DNA of 64,000 bases from Cyprinodon diabolis (GCA_030533445.1 CM060066.1:39375235-39439234); one strand, 5' to 3'; positions 39,801 through 52,792 are shown, numbered from the stretch's first letter. Made by a program: numbers and translations. Notes: generated by a model not told the origin, from the letters alone.

Positions 39801-42800
39801 ACCTGACTTCCTTTAAGTTCAAAATTCCTCTTTAAAAAAATATGATGATTAAAATGTGCCAAAAACCTGGCTTTATTTTCAGAATAGATAAAAGCTTAAA
39901 CTGTTTAGATGCTGCTTCTTTTTCTTAGATATAGTTTATGATCATGTAAAAAGCTCTCCTAAATCTTAAAGCCTCTGGTGAAACCTGATCAGTCATGCAG
40001 ATCCATATTCAGCCGTGCAGAACAGTTTCAGCTCATATGCACTGTGTGCTTCAGTTCCCTCCAAATCCTTTCTTTTGGATTTAGGTCAGGAATTTGACTT
40101 GGCCATTGCAAAACATTAACTTAATTTCTCTTTATCTATTCCAATGTAGAACCACTTTTGTGTTAAGTTTTCTGTGTCTTTTACATGACCCACTTTTTGT
40201 TGAGATTTCTTTCACAAATTTTGAATTATTCTATATATTAACCATAATCCCAAACCATGATATTAATATTATGAATTTCATTCCTGGTATTTAGTTATTT
40301 TATTTTTCAAGCAACTGATATCCTTTAGGAAGTATAGTTTTAACAATAATAGAAAACTGTCTTTGGCAAAACCAAACATTATTTTAAACAATGATACTAC
40401 CTTTGTAAATTTTTAACAAAAGCTATTTTGCAAATTTTAGTAAGTTGGCCTAGTCTGACAACATTAAATACAACTCCTTACTTTTTTCTGATACGACTAG
40501 CAAACAGTTTTAGTAATAGCTTTTGATGTATTTTATGTTTATAATGTTGTTGCTATTTAACTGTTTGGTCTTGATAGTGAACTCATATACTCTATAGACA
40601 TTAGTATGGCTTTATGAAAGAAAGGAATTTAGTGCTCCTTAGGTGATACTTGGGAATCTCTATAAGAGTTAAATTGCATGTGACATATTTTTCCTATTAC
40701 AAAATGCATATATATGACAAAATTACATTGACAAAATACTGTTGAAATAAATGCGCCAGCAATGAAATGAGCTGGTATAATGCCATTATTTTTCAATTTT
40801 AAAATCAAAGAGAGATGACACATAGTCAGAAGTAGGTGAGCTGTCATCATATAGCAGGGTGCAAGTTTATGGTGTTGCCGTGTATGTGATGGAGCCGTTA
40901 GTAGAGCTGCTAGCAGAGCCGACAGCACTAAGAAAAATACACATAGTTGAAGCAGAGCAGCATGGAGGAGTATCAGCGGACCCAATGGATTTTAGGACTT
41001 AAAAACACAACAATGTTGTTCAACCTTAGAATCTATGACATACTCATTTGAATATGCCATTCACATTTATGTTTTAGACTTATGATGTATTTTTAGACTT
41101 ATATTTTAGACTTATAATTAGTGTTGCACCGATACCAGTATCCGGTGGGGCCCCCGATTCAGGACTAAAATGGTGGTATCGGTATCAGCGAATACCGACA
41201 AATAGGGCACAGATACCATTTTGAGAGCCAAAAGTTTATTCAACTATTGTCACCCATTCCAGGTAGGCAATAAAAAGTTCTACTGGATTCACTTTGTATT
41301 AGTCTTTTTCCTGCTTCACAAAGGTAGGCAGCAGCTTGACAAAGCCATGATGGCAATTATTTTACATCCAAGTAGTATGCAGTTCTTATACACATATATA
41401 TACACACACATCAATTTCAAACAGATGGTATCGGTATCGGCCAATACTGCACAGCTAGGTATCGGTATCAGAGCCAAAAAATGGCATCGGCGCAACACTA
41501 CTTATAATGTATTTTTTAAATTTCAATCAATACTCAAACACACAAAGTAGGACAATACAAGGAAACCATTAAAGTGTTTTAAAAGTACAGTTTTATCTTT
41601 AAAAAAACATTTTAATCCTTAATGTATATACTATGTTCATACCATATAATTGCTGAAACAATTGATAGCATCTGAATAATACAGACTATAAGCACAACTT
41701 GTTTCTGATGGACTTTCCAGAATAAAGATTTTTCAGTTTGATTATGAATGTATCAATTATTATAAAAGTATGTTATAAATTAATGTACTACTACAATCAA
41801 AAATAACCAATTCATTTGAATGCTGGTCAAATGATTCATGCTGATGATTTGCTTATTTATTAGGTGTTATTTATTTGCTTATCTGTGAGACTGGACATCT
41901 GGATCGGCTGTTAAAACCCAGTTTGTCTCAACCACTAAAAAATATCAAAAATTTGGATTATAATTTCAATCACAGTTTGAAATTATAATCCAGCTAAAAC
42001 AGACACTGAATATTTATTGCATTTGTCAATCACACAACAAAACACATCAGCAAGATCGTATCCAGGAGCAACATTTGAATAAACAATTCAGCATTTAAAC
42101 TAGTATTCTCGCCTAGGGAAAAATACCTGTTGAATAAATTGAAAGTAGTCTTTACTACTTCATTTGCCACAGTTGTGAGGACAAGTAGAGGTATGGGTTT
42201 GCATTTCAGGGAATGGAAGCAGCAAAGGTCTTACTCTGTCAGCGGGTCTGGCTTCAGAGACAGCAACACAGGGACTTTGTAGAATCTTAATTTGTTATTA
42301 CTCACAGCCACATTGAGCGTGTAAGGCCAGCTTAGCTGTTGGTCTCTCCTATCCAAGACTGAGAGCCTTGGATAGGAGAGACTCACCATTGAAGCTGGAC
42401 ATCACAGACCGCATGGTGGAAACTATGGAGCTACAGTCCTACTTTGGTGGTTAAGTGGCTGCATTCTAAGCAGAGCATCATTTCAGGACTGAGGCAAAAC
42501 ATGACTAAAAGCATTTTAGCTAATTGACTGGGACAGCGTTGGAACAGCCAAAAAATAGACAGCTGTTTATTCAAATTGCTCCTTCACTGCTCATCAGTAC
42601 CTGATCTGGTGTGCAGCATGGATCCAGTGTAATGCAACAACTTTTACACTGTTACGTGTAATGTGATGAAGCATTTTAGTTGTGGTCCCTGCTACTCTGA
42701 AGCATTTCTATCAGCAGTTTGAAAATAATGAATTGTCCAGAATGGGTTTTTTGTAACTGCTCATTTCAGAGTCTCAGAAGTGCTTTCAGTGGAATCCTCT

Positions 42801-45800
42801 AATATTCTTCCTTAATTCATCCTGGGAAGACACAGAGAAAAGCTGCAATTACAAAAAAATAAAATCTAGACTCAGACCTACACTTAGACTTAGACTTTAG
42901 ACTAAGACAAACTTTATTGTATACACAAATTTAACAAAACAAAATTTCATTTTGTACCGCTCTCATGACATTTCCATTTCTTAAAGTGCAGCAGTGATCA
43001 AATGTAAACATTGTAAGTAAAAAACATGGTGTACAAAAAAAAAAAAAAAAAAACGCAATGATATGGTCAGTTTGATGCAAAGACTGTTTGATTTGGAATT
43101 TGGAACATTGAGCATTTTTTTTTCCAGTTTTTCAGTTTTTTACAATGTTCAGCTTTCTGATGGCTGTGGGGAAGTAGCTGTTTTGAAAAACTTTAGAGGG
43201 GGGCTAACATTTTTCCAAAATGATCTATTTATACACGTAACACAATTGTATTCTTCCACAATTTCTATCTAAGGTAAACCAGCTGATTGTGAGGACTCAT
43301 TGACTCTCTGCAATCCCTCGCACTGAGCAGGTAGATCTGCCTGGTTAAAATTATTACCAGGCAGATCTGCCTGGTTCTGAACCTGGCTCAGTGTGAGAGG
43401 CCATCTGCCGAGGCCGTCTGGGGTTCGAGTAGGGCTGGGCGATATAGAAAAAAAGCTTATCGATAAAAAAAATGCATATTGATCGATATCGATAATTATT
43501 GAAAAGATTTGAAAACATATTTTATGTGCAGCTCTGCCTGGACTTTTTATCATATTGCTAAATGATTTAATTTTAATAAAGAACACAGACTTCCAATTAA
43601 ATATTTATTTAACCAACTTTTTTAACCATAACAGGATTGTTTACAAAGAAAAATAACTTGAGAGACCTGGGTTATGTTATTAAATACTGACAAAGAATAA
43701 GTGACCAAAAAAGTGACCAAAATAAATATAACAAATAAATAAATGCCCCCCACCGCCGCCGCCGTTTCCTGCTTTAACCTGAGTCATTACTTTGAAGTTT
43801 CTGGCCCCTCAGCATTTTAATCTCAATTGTTAGAACTACGTGGGAAACTGCCCAGAACTGAAAATATATATATATTTTCCCAAAATTCCCGAAGATTCCT
43901 CGGAGGAGAGCCGCGTCGGGGCCTACACAGTTCGTACTCCTGCGGGTGTGAGTGGCTGAGATGATAAAAAAAAAAAAAGTTGGTTGTGTTATCAGACTTC
44001 GTTTTCACTGGTTCCCGACACATTTTACAGATGACTGTGGTTTGTTTTTGTCCGACTTGCCATGACCGAAATACTGCCAAACTGGCGAACTACAAAAACC
44101 CTTCTTTGGAACAGTTTCCTCTGCCTCTCCTGCTGCGACATCTTCATGTGCTCTGTGTTGTGGTTTGAGAGGGCGGCGCTTTGTGACGGCGTGCCTGGGT
44201 CCGCGATTGTGATTGGTTGGGAGGAAGTAGTGACTAGCATAAACCTACATGATAGGCTAAAATGAGAAGGAAGGAAAACTGTGTTTCTTTTTTATCGAAC
44301 TTTTATCGACTCTCTTTTTTTCTATTGCGCCACACGTCTATCGATCGATATATATCGTTATTGAATTATCGCCCAGCCCTAGGTTCGAGGGGAAAGAAGC
44401 AGATAAAGAAGTCTTCTGCTCGGGACCCGGCAGAAGACTTCGATGCTTTGAATCAGCATTCGCTCTCATGAGTAACCTAGAAAAGGGTTAGTCTTTCCCC
44501 AGGGCCCGGACACTGGTGGTGGGATAAGCCGAAGGGTGAGTGGGACAGAATAATCTGAGAATGAGGGAGGAGATGGGCTGGAAGCGGGGTACATTTTTGT
44601 TTGCGTGCAGGATAGAGATGCTAGGCCAGGAGCTAAATAAAGGGGATCTTGAAAGATTATTGGCTTTGGAGAAGGTGTGTTGCAGGGAAATTAAACATTG
44701 TTTTAAATAGAGCTGGAATGATTCGACAAACATTTTAACTAACTCAAATCCTAAAATTATTTAAAGCAAATTACAGATATCTGCCTTAAAGCTTCTTAAC
44801 TTCAGTTTTACTATTCAGTACACTGAGTTGATGTTCACAGCAATGGAGGGAGACACTGGGGGACAAAGGAGGAGCAGAAACAACAGAGCATAACAAAAAT
44901 GTGGAATCACTTTTGTGCCCTGTGTACTGCAAAATTGAAACATCTGTTATAGTGGATCCCCTCACCATCATCGGACATTATATCCGCTTACCACATCCCC
45001 TTGTGATTCTGTTCACATTTAAGTCACTTAGTCTGTGGAACAAGATAAATAGAATAGAATTGAATAGAATAGAAAAGAAAACCCCTTTTTTTTTTTTCCC
45101 ACAATGGGGAAATTGTTGTGTTAATAGCAGCGAAGGTTGTAGTAGAAATGGTCACACAATGTGCACCTTAGAAAGTCATAAAAATAAAAGATAGGAAAAT
45201 AAAACATATAGAGTATTGTACTGTACATTGTTTTACAACACAACACTATCTGGAGAATAAAAAAAGACAACATGTTATGTGCTAAGAAAAAGAGGAGTGT
45301 TTGATACATAAGAAAAAGAGCTTATATCGGAATTTAATTTACTCTTAATTGTTTTTGTTAGTCTAAATAGATTTTTTTCTTCTTCTCTGTTTAATACAAA
45401 AGTTTCAAAGAAAGAAAATATATATTTACATCTTTTTTCTCAATTTAAGTGGGGTAAATGGAAGCTTAATTTTGCATGAGTAACACATTTTCAATGAGAG
45501 AAACAGAGAAGAGATGTTACTCTCTGCTTGCAGTCATTGGCTGCAAAGCTGCATTTGACTACATGTCAGTGGTTGGATCTTTTTTGGTCTGTTTAACTTT
45601 TTGATTAATCATAAGAACATTGAATAGAGTACACTAATCTTAAACTGCAGCCCTAATATTTCGTTGGTGTAGATGTATTGCTGGAACTAAACTTACTTAT
45701 TGATGGAATTTCATGAAATAACCGTAAGATCCGTTGAATAAAGATTTTCATTATAAAAACACTATGTGATATAAGTACAAAAAATAAAGAATTAACACTT

Positions 45801-48800
45801 TATTCCAAAAAAAAAAGTTAAAAAAACAATCCAGTGGACTAAAAAACAATCCACTGGGTCCGAGTGCCGCTCGTGCAGTTCAATTTGCATATTTTCTTTG
45901 CCAAAACAAAGGGCTTTTGGTCCACTCTAAAAAAAACCTTAAACTGTAGTGGATGGGAAGTATCTTAAAACTTGGAACAAAATCCAGAGGATTGTTTTAT
46001 ATACATATATATTTTTTTTGGAATGACCGTGACCTGGATGACTAAGAATCTTCACCAGCAATTTTTTCTATTTCAGCTCAAAAAAGCTTAAGTGCAACTG
46101 TAACAATAGTACATCTCATCAGGTCACAGTCTTTCAAAATTATTCCTTTATTGATTACTCCTAAAGATTCTGTTTTTTATTATTATTATATCATTTCTTA
46201 AAATAATTTTTTCTATTTCCACTACGATGTAATTTCCTTTTGTGGTCTTACAAAATATCAAGTTCGGCATGAAAATGTGTACAATAGACTTATTTTTTTT
46301 ATATTTCTCAGTGTTCATGTGCAAAGCTGATCTTTTAACTTTCTATCTCTTTCCTGCAGATACATGGCCATAATCCACCCTCTGAAGCCTCGTCTCTCAG
46401 CAAAGGTCACTACGGGAGTCATCGTCAGTATCTGGAGCCTGGCAGTGGTTCTGGCTTTCCCTCCGTGCTATTTCTCAGACACCCGAGCTCTACCCCACAG
46501 GACCATCTGCTACGTCGCCTGGCCTCGCAAAGAAGATGACCTCTTCATGTGAGAAAAGAATTGCTTCTTGAGTAATTGCTGCTTCCCTTTATCAAACTTT
46601 CAGAGGTTTAGAACCTTTGCAACTTTTTATTCAAACTAGTGAGAAGTTAATTGTGTTGTGATGAAATACAACAACATAAACCTCTTCTTGTTAGTTTTTA
46701 CTGGAAATATAGCTTAAGTAAATTTGCTCAATCTAATATTGTTATTTTTCTTTTTTCAACCCAAGATCAAAATAATAGTTCTTTACACCCAACAACACTA
46801 AGACCTTCTTTTAAAAAAAATAAAAAATAAATAAAAACAAAACCAAGCAATTAAAGTTTCTATAAAAATCAATAAGGTGTTCTGGAAGAATCTTGGTGTC
46901 ATTGACACATAGCTCAAGTAAATGAGTTAGTATTTTTTCACCAACATGTTCTTTGGCATTGGTAAAAAAATCTCAGTAAAGTTTGAGATCATACATAAAA
47001 ATTGATATAACTAATCTTTATTGAAAACAGTAAGCTATCTGTTGTGCAAAGGATTTCATTGGTTGGAATGTCATTTGTGTCCACTATTCAACCATCAAGA
47101 TGATCATTTAGGTGTTGTTAAAGAATTTTGAAATAGTTATCCTGCTTGATCATCTGCAGCAACCAAGGGGTGCAAACACTATTGAAATACAAAAATTCAC
47201 AAGAAATTCAATAAGACTTGGAAACACAATAATGAAACTAGCAATTTTTTTGTGTTATCTGATTTTTTTTATTTCATAGCAAATAGAGGAGGTACTATGC
47301 TCAGTTGCATGTCCCTTTCCATTTGACAAATCTGCTTTTTATCAGGCTTGGTATTTCTTATACTCATTTCTAATTTTTATCCACAGCGATACCTTTGTAT
47401 TCAATCTAATATAAGGAAGTTTTAACAGAACAGAGCTAAGCATATATTGAAGCGATCATTTTTAAGAAAATACCTTCCATCAAAACTCTTGTCTAGGACC
47501 AGTCTGAAACTTTACTGCTTTAGACCCTTTATTTTTTCATTATAGACTTTTCATTGTCATAACAAACGTTTGAACCCCTTGTTTCTACAAAAAGTTTAAT
47601 GATAAGATTAAAATAATTCATACGAGGTAAATGTTCATGGTTCTGACACTTTCACTTAAACAGTAGTTCATCTACTGAAACCACTTTCTCACAGTTAAAA
47701 GGAAAAAGGTTCCAAACAAATCACTTATATAAAAGTGAAAGCAAATAAAACAAACGTCATAGTGTTTTTTGTTATAAGGATGTTTTTATAAGAATACTGT
47801 TATGGTTCTCCCCATTTGGGACTGAGTTTTTGGTTTTCAGTTATCAGTTGTTCTGTTTTGTTGATCTTTGGTTTATGTTCCATTATATTCAAGCAGTCTT
47901 TAGTTACTCTCTGTTGCCCTCTTGTGCTTGTTTCCTTGTAGTTAGTTCCACTAACACTTTCTCCATATTCAGCTCATTAGCCCATCCTTTGTTCTGTTCC
48001 CCTTATATACTCCCCCTCTGCAGTCACTCAGTGCTAGTTCCTTGTTGTTGTTTGTTGTTCCCTCGTCTCTGGCTTACCATGTGAGTTTTCCCTGATGCTT
48101 TCTGGTTTTTGATTCCTAGTCTTTTAGATTTTTGGTTGTCTGCATCTGTTCTTCATTAAACCTTGGAGATTCACCTCTGCCTCGTGGTCTCTGCATTTGG
48201 GTCCTCAAAAACCTGCATCCCACTGCAACAACTATTTGTTTTAAGGATGATACGGTTGTTCTGTCACAATTGGTTGCTTTTGACTTAGACTTAGAAAGCT
48301 TTTATTGTAGCTTTCTTAGCCTTTATAAAACAACACTGCTTGTTTACATCTGGTAAGTTCTCTTTATAATAATTAATATTTTAACTTTATTGATCTCACA
48401 TTGGAGAAATTTACCTCTGCATTTAACCCATCCCCCTGGGGAGCAGTGGGCTGCCACCATTGGGCACCCGGGGAGTAATCGGGTGTTAAGGGTCTTGCTC
48501 AGAGTCTGGGGAAGTGGATTTCGAACTCACAACCTCAGGATTCCAAGCTCTATGGCCTAACCTCAAGGCCACCACTCCCCACCTGGTGTGTCTTGTCGAG
48601 CAGTTACATGTCGTCAAAGTAAACAGGAGGTAGCTCAGCATACTGTACAGTAATAAGTGAGCCAGTGCTGAAGATGATAGAGGAGATGGTGTTGTGGATA
48701 TCAACAGTTTGAGGTCTGTTGGTGAGGAAGTCCAGGACCCATTTCCCCAGTGTGGAATTCAGCCCAAGAGACGAGAGCTTGCACACTAAAGTCTGTGGGA

Positions 48801-51800
48801 TGAAGGTGTTACGAGCTGAGGTGAAATCAAGGAAGACCAGACAGAATTTCCGCTCTCCAGGTGAATGAGGGCTGTGTAGAATACCAATGTCATTGCGTCA
48901 GCAGGGGATAGCTTCCTCGTGTATGCAAGTGGATGTGGGTCCACAGTGACTTTAAAGAGGTCCTAGATATGGGACGTCATCTTTAAGCATTTCATGATTA
49001 GCGATGTTAAAGCTATTGGTGGGTAGTCATTCAGGCTTGTCACTGTTTAACACTTAAGGACAGGAGTGGTGGACTTTAAGCAGATTGGCACATATTCTAG
49101 TGACAATGAAGTGTTAAAGATGTTTGTCAACACCTGAGGTAGCTGGTGTTCTGCCCCTTAGTACCTGCGCCGGGATGTTGTTGGGGTCTGCAGCCTTATG
49201 GGGCTTCATTCCTTGACGGCCTGCCTCACATCCACCACGGTAACATGGAAGTGGAGGTGATAAAAGTCTGGTGCTGGTGGGGGAGTTGTAATCCTCAAAG
49301 CTGGGTCAGAAAGGAATTTTGCATTTCTGATGTTTGTAGCCTTTGATGCCCTTTCAGATGTGCATAATTTTTGGGTCTATGTATTTGATGAAGAAGAGGT
49401 GAGAGAGACGCATAAACAGTCAGCAACATGCAGGCAGCTTTTTGGAAATTAAATTTACACATTTGAAAGCATCTTCTTGACTTCTTCAAGCATATGATAT
49501 CTCTCTGTGACAAAAAAGCAAAATTTTTGTTAAGTGAAAAAGTACTATTGCTCTTGTGGCTCAATCTGAATACCTTACATCGGTAAGTAAACTTAAGCTA
49601 TGGTGAAAGAGTGTGTGGGCACCATTTACATGCAAATCGAATGCCTCAGTCTCCTTAAACCCCAATCGGCCATGACAGATTGCCGCTCAAACTGAGCCTG
49701 GTTCTGCCATAGTTTTCTTTAATTTAAAAGGGGGTTTTCCTCTCCACTGTCACTTCAAGCATGCTTGGTGTGAAGGACGGCTTTCGAGTCAATCAATTTA
49801 TGCAATCAGCTGGTCTTCCGTAGACTGTATGTTCCAGTTGAATTGTCTCTGCAAAGTGCCTTGAGATTACACGGGTTGTGAATTGGTGCTACAGCCCTTA
49901 TTTTGATGTCAGTTTTTTCACTATAGACAGTGACATTTGTGTTCCAACATCTTTTAATAAATTATGCATTGGTAGATTATGGGTTTGTCATTTGTATTTT
50001 ACCAGTGTTTTGTTTTTTTCTAAGGTATAGTGTTTAGATAAAATTGCTTTAAAAGTTAAACTGATTTTGGAAGGTATTAAACAAACCAAACGGGAGGATA
50101 TTTTTGTGTTCTCTAACTCACACAATGGCATCTGTTACTGCAAGTTAACGTCAAGTGAATACCTTTAAGGTAATGGCTGAAGCTGGCTAAATCTAACAGC
50201 TTAAGTTGGCCTCACCAAAATAACCTACTTAACAAAGAGAAATGCTGCAGAGAAATGATTCACCAAGTAGTATTACAAGAAATGGTGCTGTATAGATCAG
50301 CGGCGAATCATACTGGGGTGTGATAGAGATGGTTCACTCAATCATTTTACAAATCAGTTTGTGATTCTTTTATGTTGTGACTGAGCTGAAATTTCCTGTC
50401 AGCCAACCTACAATTGAGAGTCAATACCGCTGAATCCCTCACATGATTTATACATGCTGTCACTGTCTTGTGGCCTGAACAAATCGTGCCCTCAGTCATG
50501 CAGTATGTATATCACACTGAGAGTGGCACAGTTTCATCTGTACACATATATAGCTATGATTTTTTTAATAAGTAACACATTTTATTAAATCTAAAAGTCA
50601 AAAAATACTTCTTTTGATTGACTTCCAATTGCCAAAATATTTTAAATAAGGTAAGACAAGAGCCTGAAAAGTCAGTTTGATATCCATTACCTGTTTTAGC
50701 TTTTATGGAACATAAAAGGCTGTTAAAGTTTTATGATTAGCATATTTAATGTCACAAAAGTTAAGCTTATTGTTACAAGTCTGGGTATGTTATGTGACCA
50801 AAGCAGAGTACTTTTAATGTAAAAACCAAAATTGTACTTACATGAGCTAAGTGATTTGGTGGACGAATCTTTCCAACAAATCATATTAATGTACTGGTTC
50901 TAGTGATTATTTTTACTCAAAATATGTGCTTCCACCACTCTCGTGGACTGCTCTGATCAAAACTGTTTGGAAAAAGTGGGAACATTCAGTTGAACCTTCC
51001 AAGCTGATTAGTCTAAGTGACACCTAGTGCTCCTAATCAAATTTTTTTTTAGCCAATAATGGTAAAACAATTAAATAGCAGCAGATGAGAATGCTTGCTG
51101 TATTGTTGCTTTATTGCTTTTCCTCTTCCCAGGATGAAATCATAGAGCCGCACAAAACGTGAAATGTGATAGCAGCAGCTACATTCTCCTGTGCTGCCAT
51201 ATTTGTTTTGGTTTCACTGTGGGCTCAGCAGGTCTTCGTTTTTGTCACAGTTATGTGTCCCACCTGAAACTATAATACTGCAACATGACTGTCAGAGCTG
51301 TTTTGGGACAGTCTGGAATGGTTGAAGCGGAAATGGTATAAGATGGATTCCCGTGTTTGTGAACACACAATTACCACGGGAATTCAGCTTGCAAGCAAGA
51401 TTACACTGACATAATTTCTCCATTAAGATCTTTCTTTTTTGAGACAGTTTGCTGAAAAATCCTCAAAGCTAAACAGGCTGTGCTTTCTCAGTACAGTGCT
51501 ATTCAGATCCAATTCAGATCTACTAAGTTCAGTCCAATCAAGGCAGCGCTTTTTTCTCTTCACCCACCAAAACTAGTCCAAACTGATGTCAAATTTCTCA
51601 GTGTTGCTGCATCCAAGCAGCTATGCAACATTTTACCCTAGTAATGCTGTTGTTGTGCAGCTAAACTCTATACCTGTCTGCGATCTGATGTTTTCCTTGA
51701 CTGTTTATAATTCATGTCGATGAAAGATACTGGAGGTACTCTCTTTATCAATTGCAGTCAACCTCGAATTGTCAATTTCTAACAAAATAATATCCCACTT

Positions 51801-52507
51801 ATGTTTCACATGTGTTTTTCATTATGCCTTTAATCACAAGGGAATGTGAAATACCGCATATTTTGTCAATATCAATATGCTTTTCTTCCACTGTCTTCAT
51901 TTGACAGAAAAGCATTCCACAAGAGCTTTAAGCTTTGTGGATGCTGAACTCTCCAGCGCTATAATTGAAGAAAAAAATTTAATTGAACTACAAAGTGGTG
52001 AGCAATTCCTCTACAATTATGCCAAAACCTTCCTGATGGCTTAACTATGTGTGATCATGATGGGAATTTTTGTTTTGTTTTCCAAAATCATTTTTAGAGG
52101 TCTTAAACCTGTAACTGAAGGTAGGGAGGAACATGAAGAGGACAGATTAGGGACAAAATAGTTTGTCGTTTAGCTCCTATAATATTGTTGTACTCTTAAA
52201 GCGGAAGGTAGTGAACTAGGATCTTTTTGGTCCTTCCTTGTGCAGCCAGTTATTGCTTTAAACCTAAAGTCATAACCTGCACCTACACAATGTATAAACC
52301 TAAAAATCTTGTAATGCTCTACTACACCTTGTACCATTTTCTTACTTTCTCCTCAGGTATCATATCATAGTGACAGTTCTAGTGTACGTGCTGCCATTAG
52401 TGGTGATGGGAATCACTTACACTATCGTGGGGATGACACTCTGGGGTGGTGAGATTCCTGGAAATTCATCTGATAATTATCATGGACAGCTCAAGGCTAA
52501 AAGGAAG
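36469..52507 (+). CDS. tacr3: Tachykinin receptor 3 (neurokinin B receptor), exons 1-3; 3' exons off-window
   Basis: A seven-helix receptor of the plasma membrane that binds neurokinin B and couples to Gq. The exons seen are 36469-36836, 46360-46548 and 52357-52507, joining in frame to 236 residues. Features are three N-glycosylation sequons (Asn6, Asn9, Asn13), [13 protein letters not shown] before TM1, GN in TM1 (42-43), NLAFSD in TM2 (66-71), Cys98 and Cys173 for the extracellular disulfide, DRY at 122-124 across the exon 1-2 junction, and TM5 with [14 protein letters not shown] and LWGGEIPG point to TACR3 rather than TACR1/2. The N-terminus before TM1 (about 25 residues) is much shorter than in mammals. 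The exons for TM6-TM7 and the tail are not between 52508 and 64000 as far as I can see. Confidence 0.93.
37821..38681. mobile_element. Fold-back repeat, possibly a TTAA-flanked DNA element
   Basis: A ~147/137-bp imperfect inverted repeat (38077-38223 and 38350-38486) encloses a 126-bp loop. The wider segment starts ttaaaggaatagtacaccc and ends ataggacctttaa, so TTAA flanks both sides (37821-37824, 38678-38681), as for piggyBac or Kolobok elements. Only AGG is shared beyond TTAA, so the outer boundaries are tentative; the inner inverted repeat is plain. No transposase. Confidence 0.6.
39990..40200. mobile_element. Degraded Tc1/mariner-like repeat fragment
   Basis: ttggatttaggtcagg followed by gacttggccattgcaaaac resembles the interior of a common fish Tc1/mariner repeat. 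Neither end is recognisable. Confidence 0.4.
41119..41500. mobile_element. hAT MITE (382 bp)
   Basis: Terminal inverted repeats tagtgttgcaccgata and its near complement ending ggcgcaacacta are flanked by a perfect 8-bp duplication, CTTATAAT (41111-41118 and 41501-41508). The ends hold several ggtatcgg motifs. Non-coding, in tacr3 intron 1. Confidence 0.92.
41954..41992. repeat. Perfect 16-bp hairpin with 7-nt loop
   Basis: The arms 41954-41969 and 41977-41992 are exact reverse complements (tggattataatttcaa). In tacr3 intron 1, not at a recognised element end. Confidence 0.9.
42342..42382. repeat. Perfect 16-bp hairpin with 9-nt loop
   Basis: The arms 42342-42357 and 42367-42382 are exact reverse complements (gtctctcctatccaag). 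The surrounding intron sequence is not otherwise repetitive. Confidence 0.9.
42875..43255 (-). mobile_element. LINE 3' fragment
   Basis: On the minus strand it ends with taagtctaagtgtaggtc-like tandem TAAGTCT units after caataaagtttgtc, the tail style of a fish LINE also seen at 61830. Upstream on that strand lie an A/T-run and an AT-rich 3' UTR. No coding part remains. Confidence 0.6.
43260..43429 (-). mobile_element. L2-like LINE 3' UTR fragment, split by a hAT element
   Basis: The motif ggctcagtgtgagaggccatctgcc with gtctggggttcg matches the region shared with 59770-59815 and the L2 family at 26692. It contains a hairpin (aggcagatctgcctgg inverted around ttaaaattatt, 43329-43373). The hAT element at 43430 inserted into it, and the fragment may continue after 44382. 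Confidence 0.6.
43430..44381 (-). mobile_element. hAT transposon, BED-finger type
   Basis: The ends are tagggctgggcgata and its complement, with a perfect 8-bp duplication, GGTTCGAG (43422-43429 and 44382-44389). The subterminal regions are rich in atcgata motifs. The minus strand retains a BED-finger remnant. It is related to the element at 1613-2823 but clearly diverged. Confidence 0.93.
43823..44080 (-). pseudogene. BED-finger remnant of a hAT transposase
   Basis: The minus-strand frame includes [21 protein letters not shown], a run of Phe from a poly-T tract, then [11 protein letters not shown]. The Cys pair and His pair of a BED finger are recognisable. The preceding N-terminal part is in another frame (44025-44240), so a frameshift separates them. 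It parallels 2294-2672. Confidence 0.75.
45040..45310 (-). mobile_element. LINE 3' UTR fragment with pentanucleotide tail
   Basis: The minus strand reads aacaatttccccattgtggg, then a T/A-run and a (ttcta)n tail next to 45050, the signature of a widespread fish LINE 3' end. The upstream part is AT-rich 3' UTR. No ORF. Confidence 0.6.
46360..46548 (+). CDS. tacr3: tacr3 exon 2 (TM4 and extracellular loop 2)
   Basis: A 189-bp exon after ttcctgcag, ending before gtgaga. It encodes [16 protein letters not shown]4 and ECL2 with Cys173 (TICYVAWP). The phase matches exons 1 and 3. Confidence 0.94.
46549..48380. other. tacr3 intron 2, left part
   Basis: AT-rich intron sequence, with a less AT-rich section at 47830-48200 without recognised exons. 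A LINE-type tail motif (gacttagacttagaaagctttta) occurs at 48281-48305. Confidence 0.5.
48381..48581 (-). mobile_element. tRNA-derived SINE, inverted copy
   Basis: The reverse complement runs from a head (tggggagtggtggcc, B-box-like gtgagttcgaaatcc) through gcaagacccttaacaccc and cagcccactgctcccc to the tail caataaagttaa. It is the same family as 22438-22690, and this copy has the more complete head. Confidence 0.8.
48590..49330 (-). mobile_element. LINE reverse-transcriptase fragment
   Basis: The minus-strand frame 48604-48786 reads [25 protein letters not shown], an RT domain segment, preceded by [15 protein letters not shown]. Farther upstream on that strand the frames are broken. It is a fragment of a CR1/I-like non-LTR element with neither end present. 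Confidence 0.7.
49590..49900 (+). mobile_element. L2-like LINE 3' UTR fragment
   Basis: It contains tttcctctccactgtcac, gctttcgagtcaat and gcaatcagctgg, aligned in order with 28109-28190 of the L2-like copy, then aaagtgccttgagatta. No coding part. Confidence 0.7.
49901..51180. other. tacr3 intron 2, right part
   Basis: AT-rich, no feature recognised. It ends where homology with the start of the window begins. Confidence 0.55.
52357..52507 (+). CDS. tacr3: tacr3 exon 3 (TM5), correctly placed copy
   Basis: A 151-bp exon between ctcctcag and gtaagc, completing the split Met codon from exon 2 and ending in phase 0 at LKAKRK. It is identical to 1177-1327. Confidence 0.95.
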
Positions 52508-52792
52508 GTAAGCAAGTTTAATGTTGGCTTTACTTTGGGGTTGAAATGAAGCATGGCTATGGTGGCTCAAACAGAAGCTGGACATGTAAACTAATATGCT
52601 GCCAACTTGAAATAAAGTGTGGTTTTGATCTTATCTGCCTCAAGCTTGTTTTATGCTTTACGCATCTGCGAGGTTCGTGGAAAATTTGTAGCTACACAGA
52701 CGGATCTGCTTGGAAACAATGGCGAGTTTGAAAATATGAACATCTAGAGACATTTCCTGATTTAGCCCATAAATATCACCAAACACTCCAGG

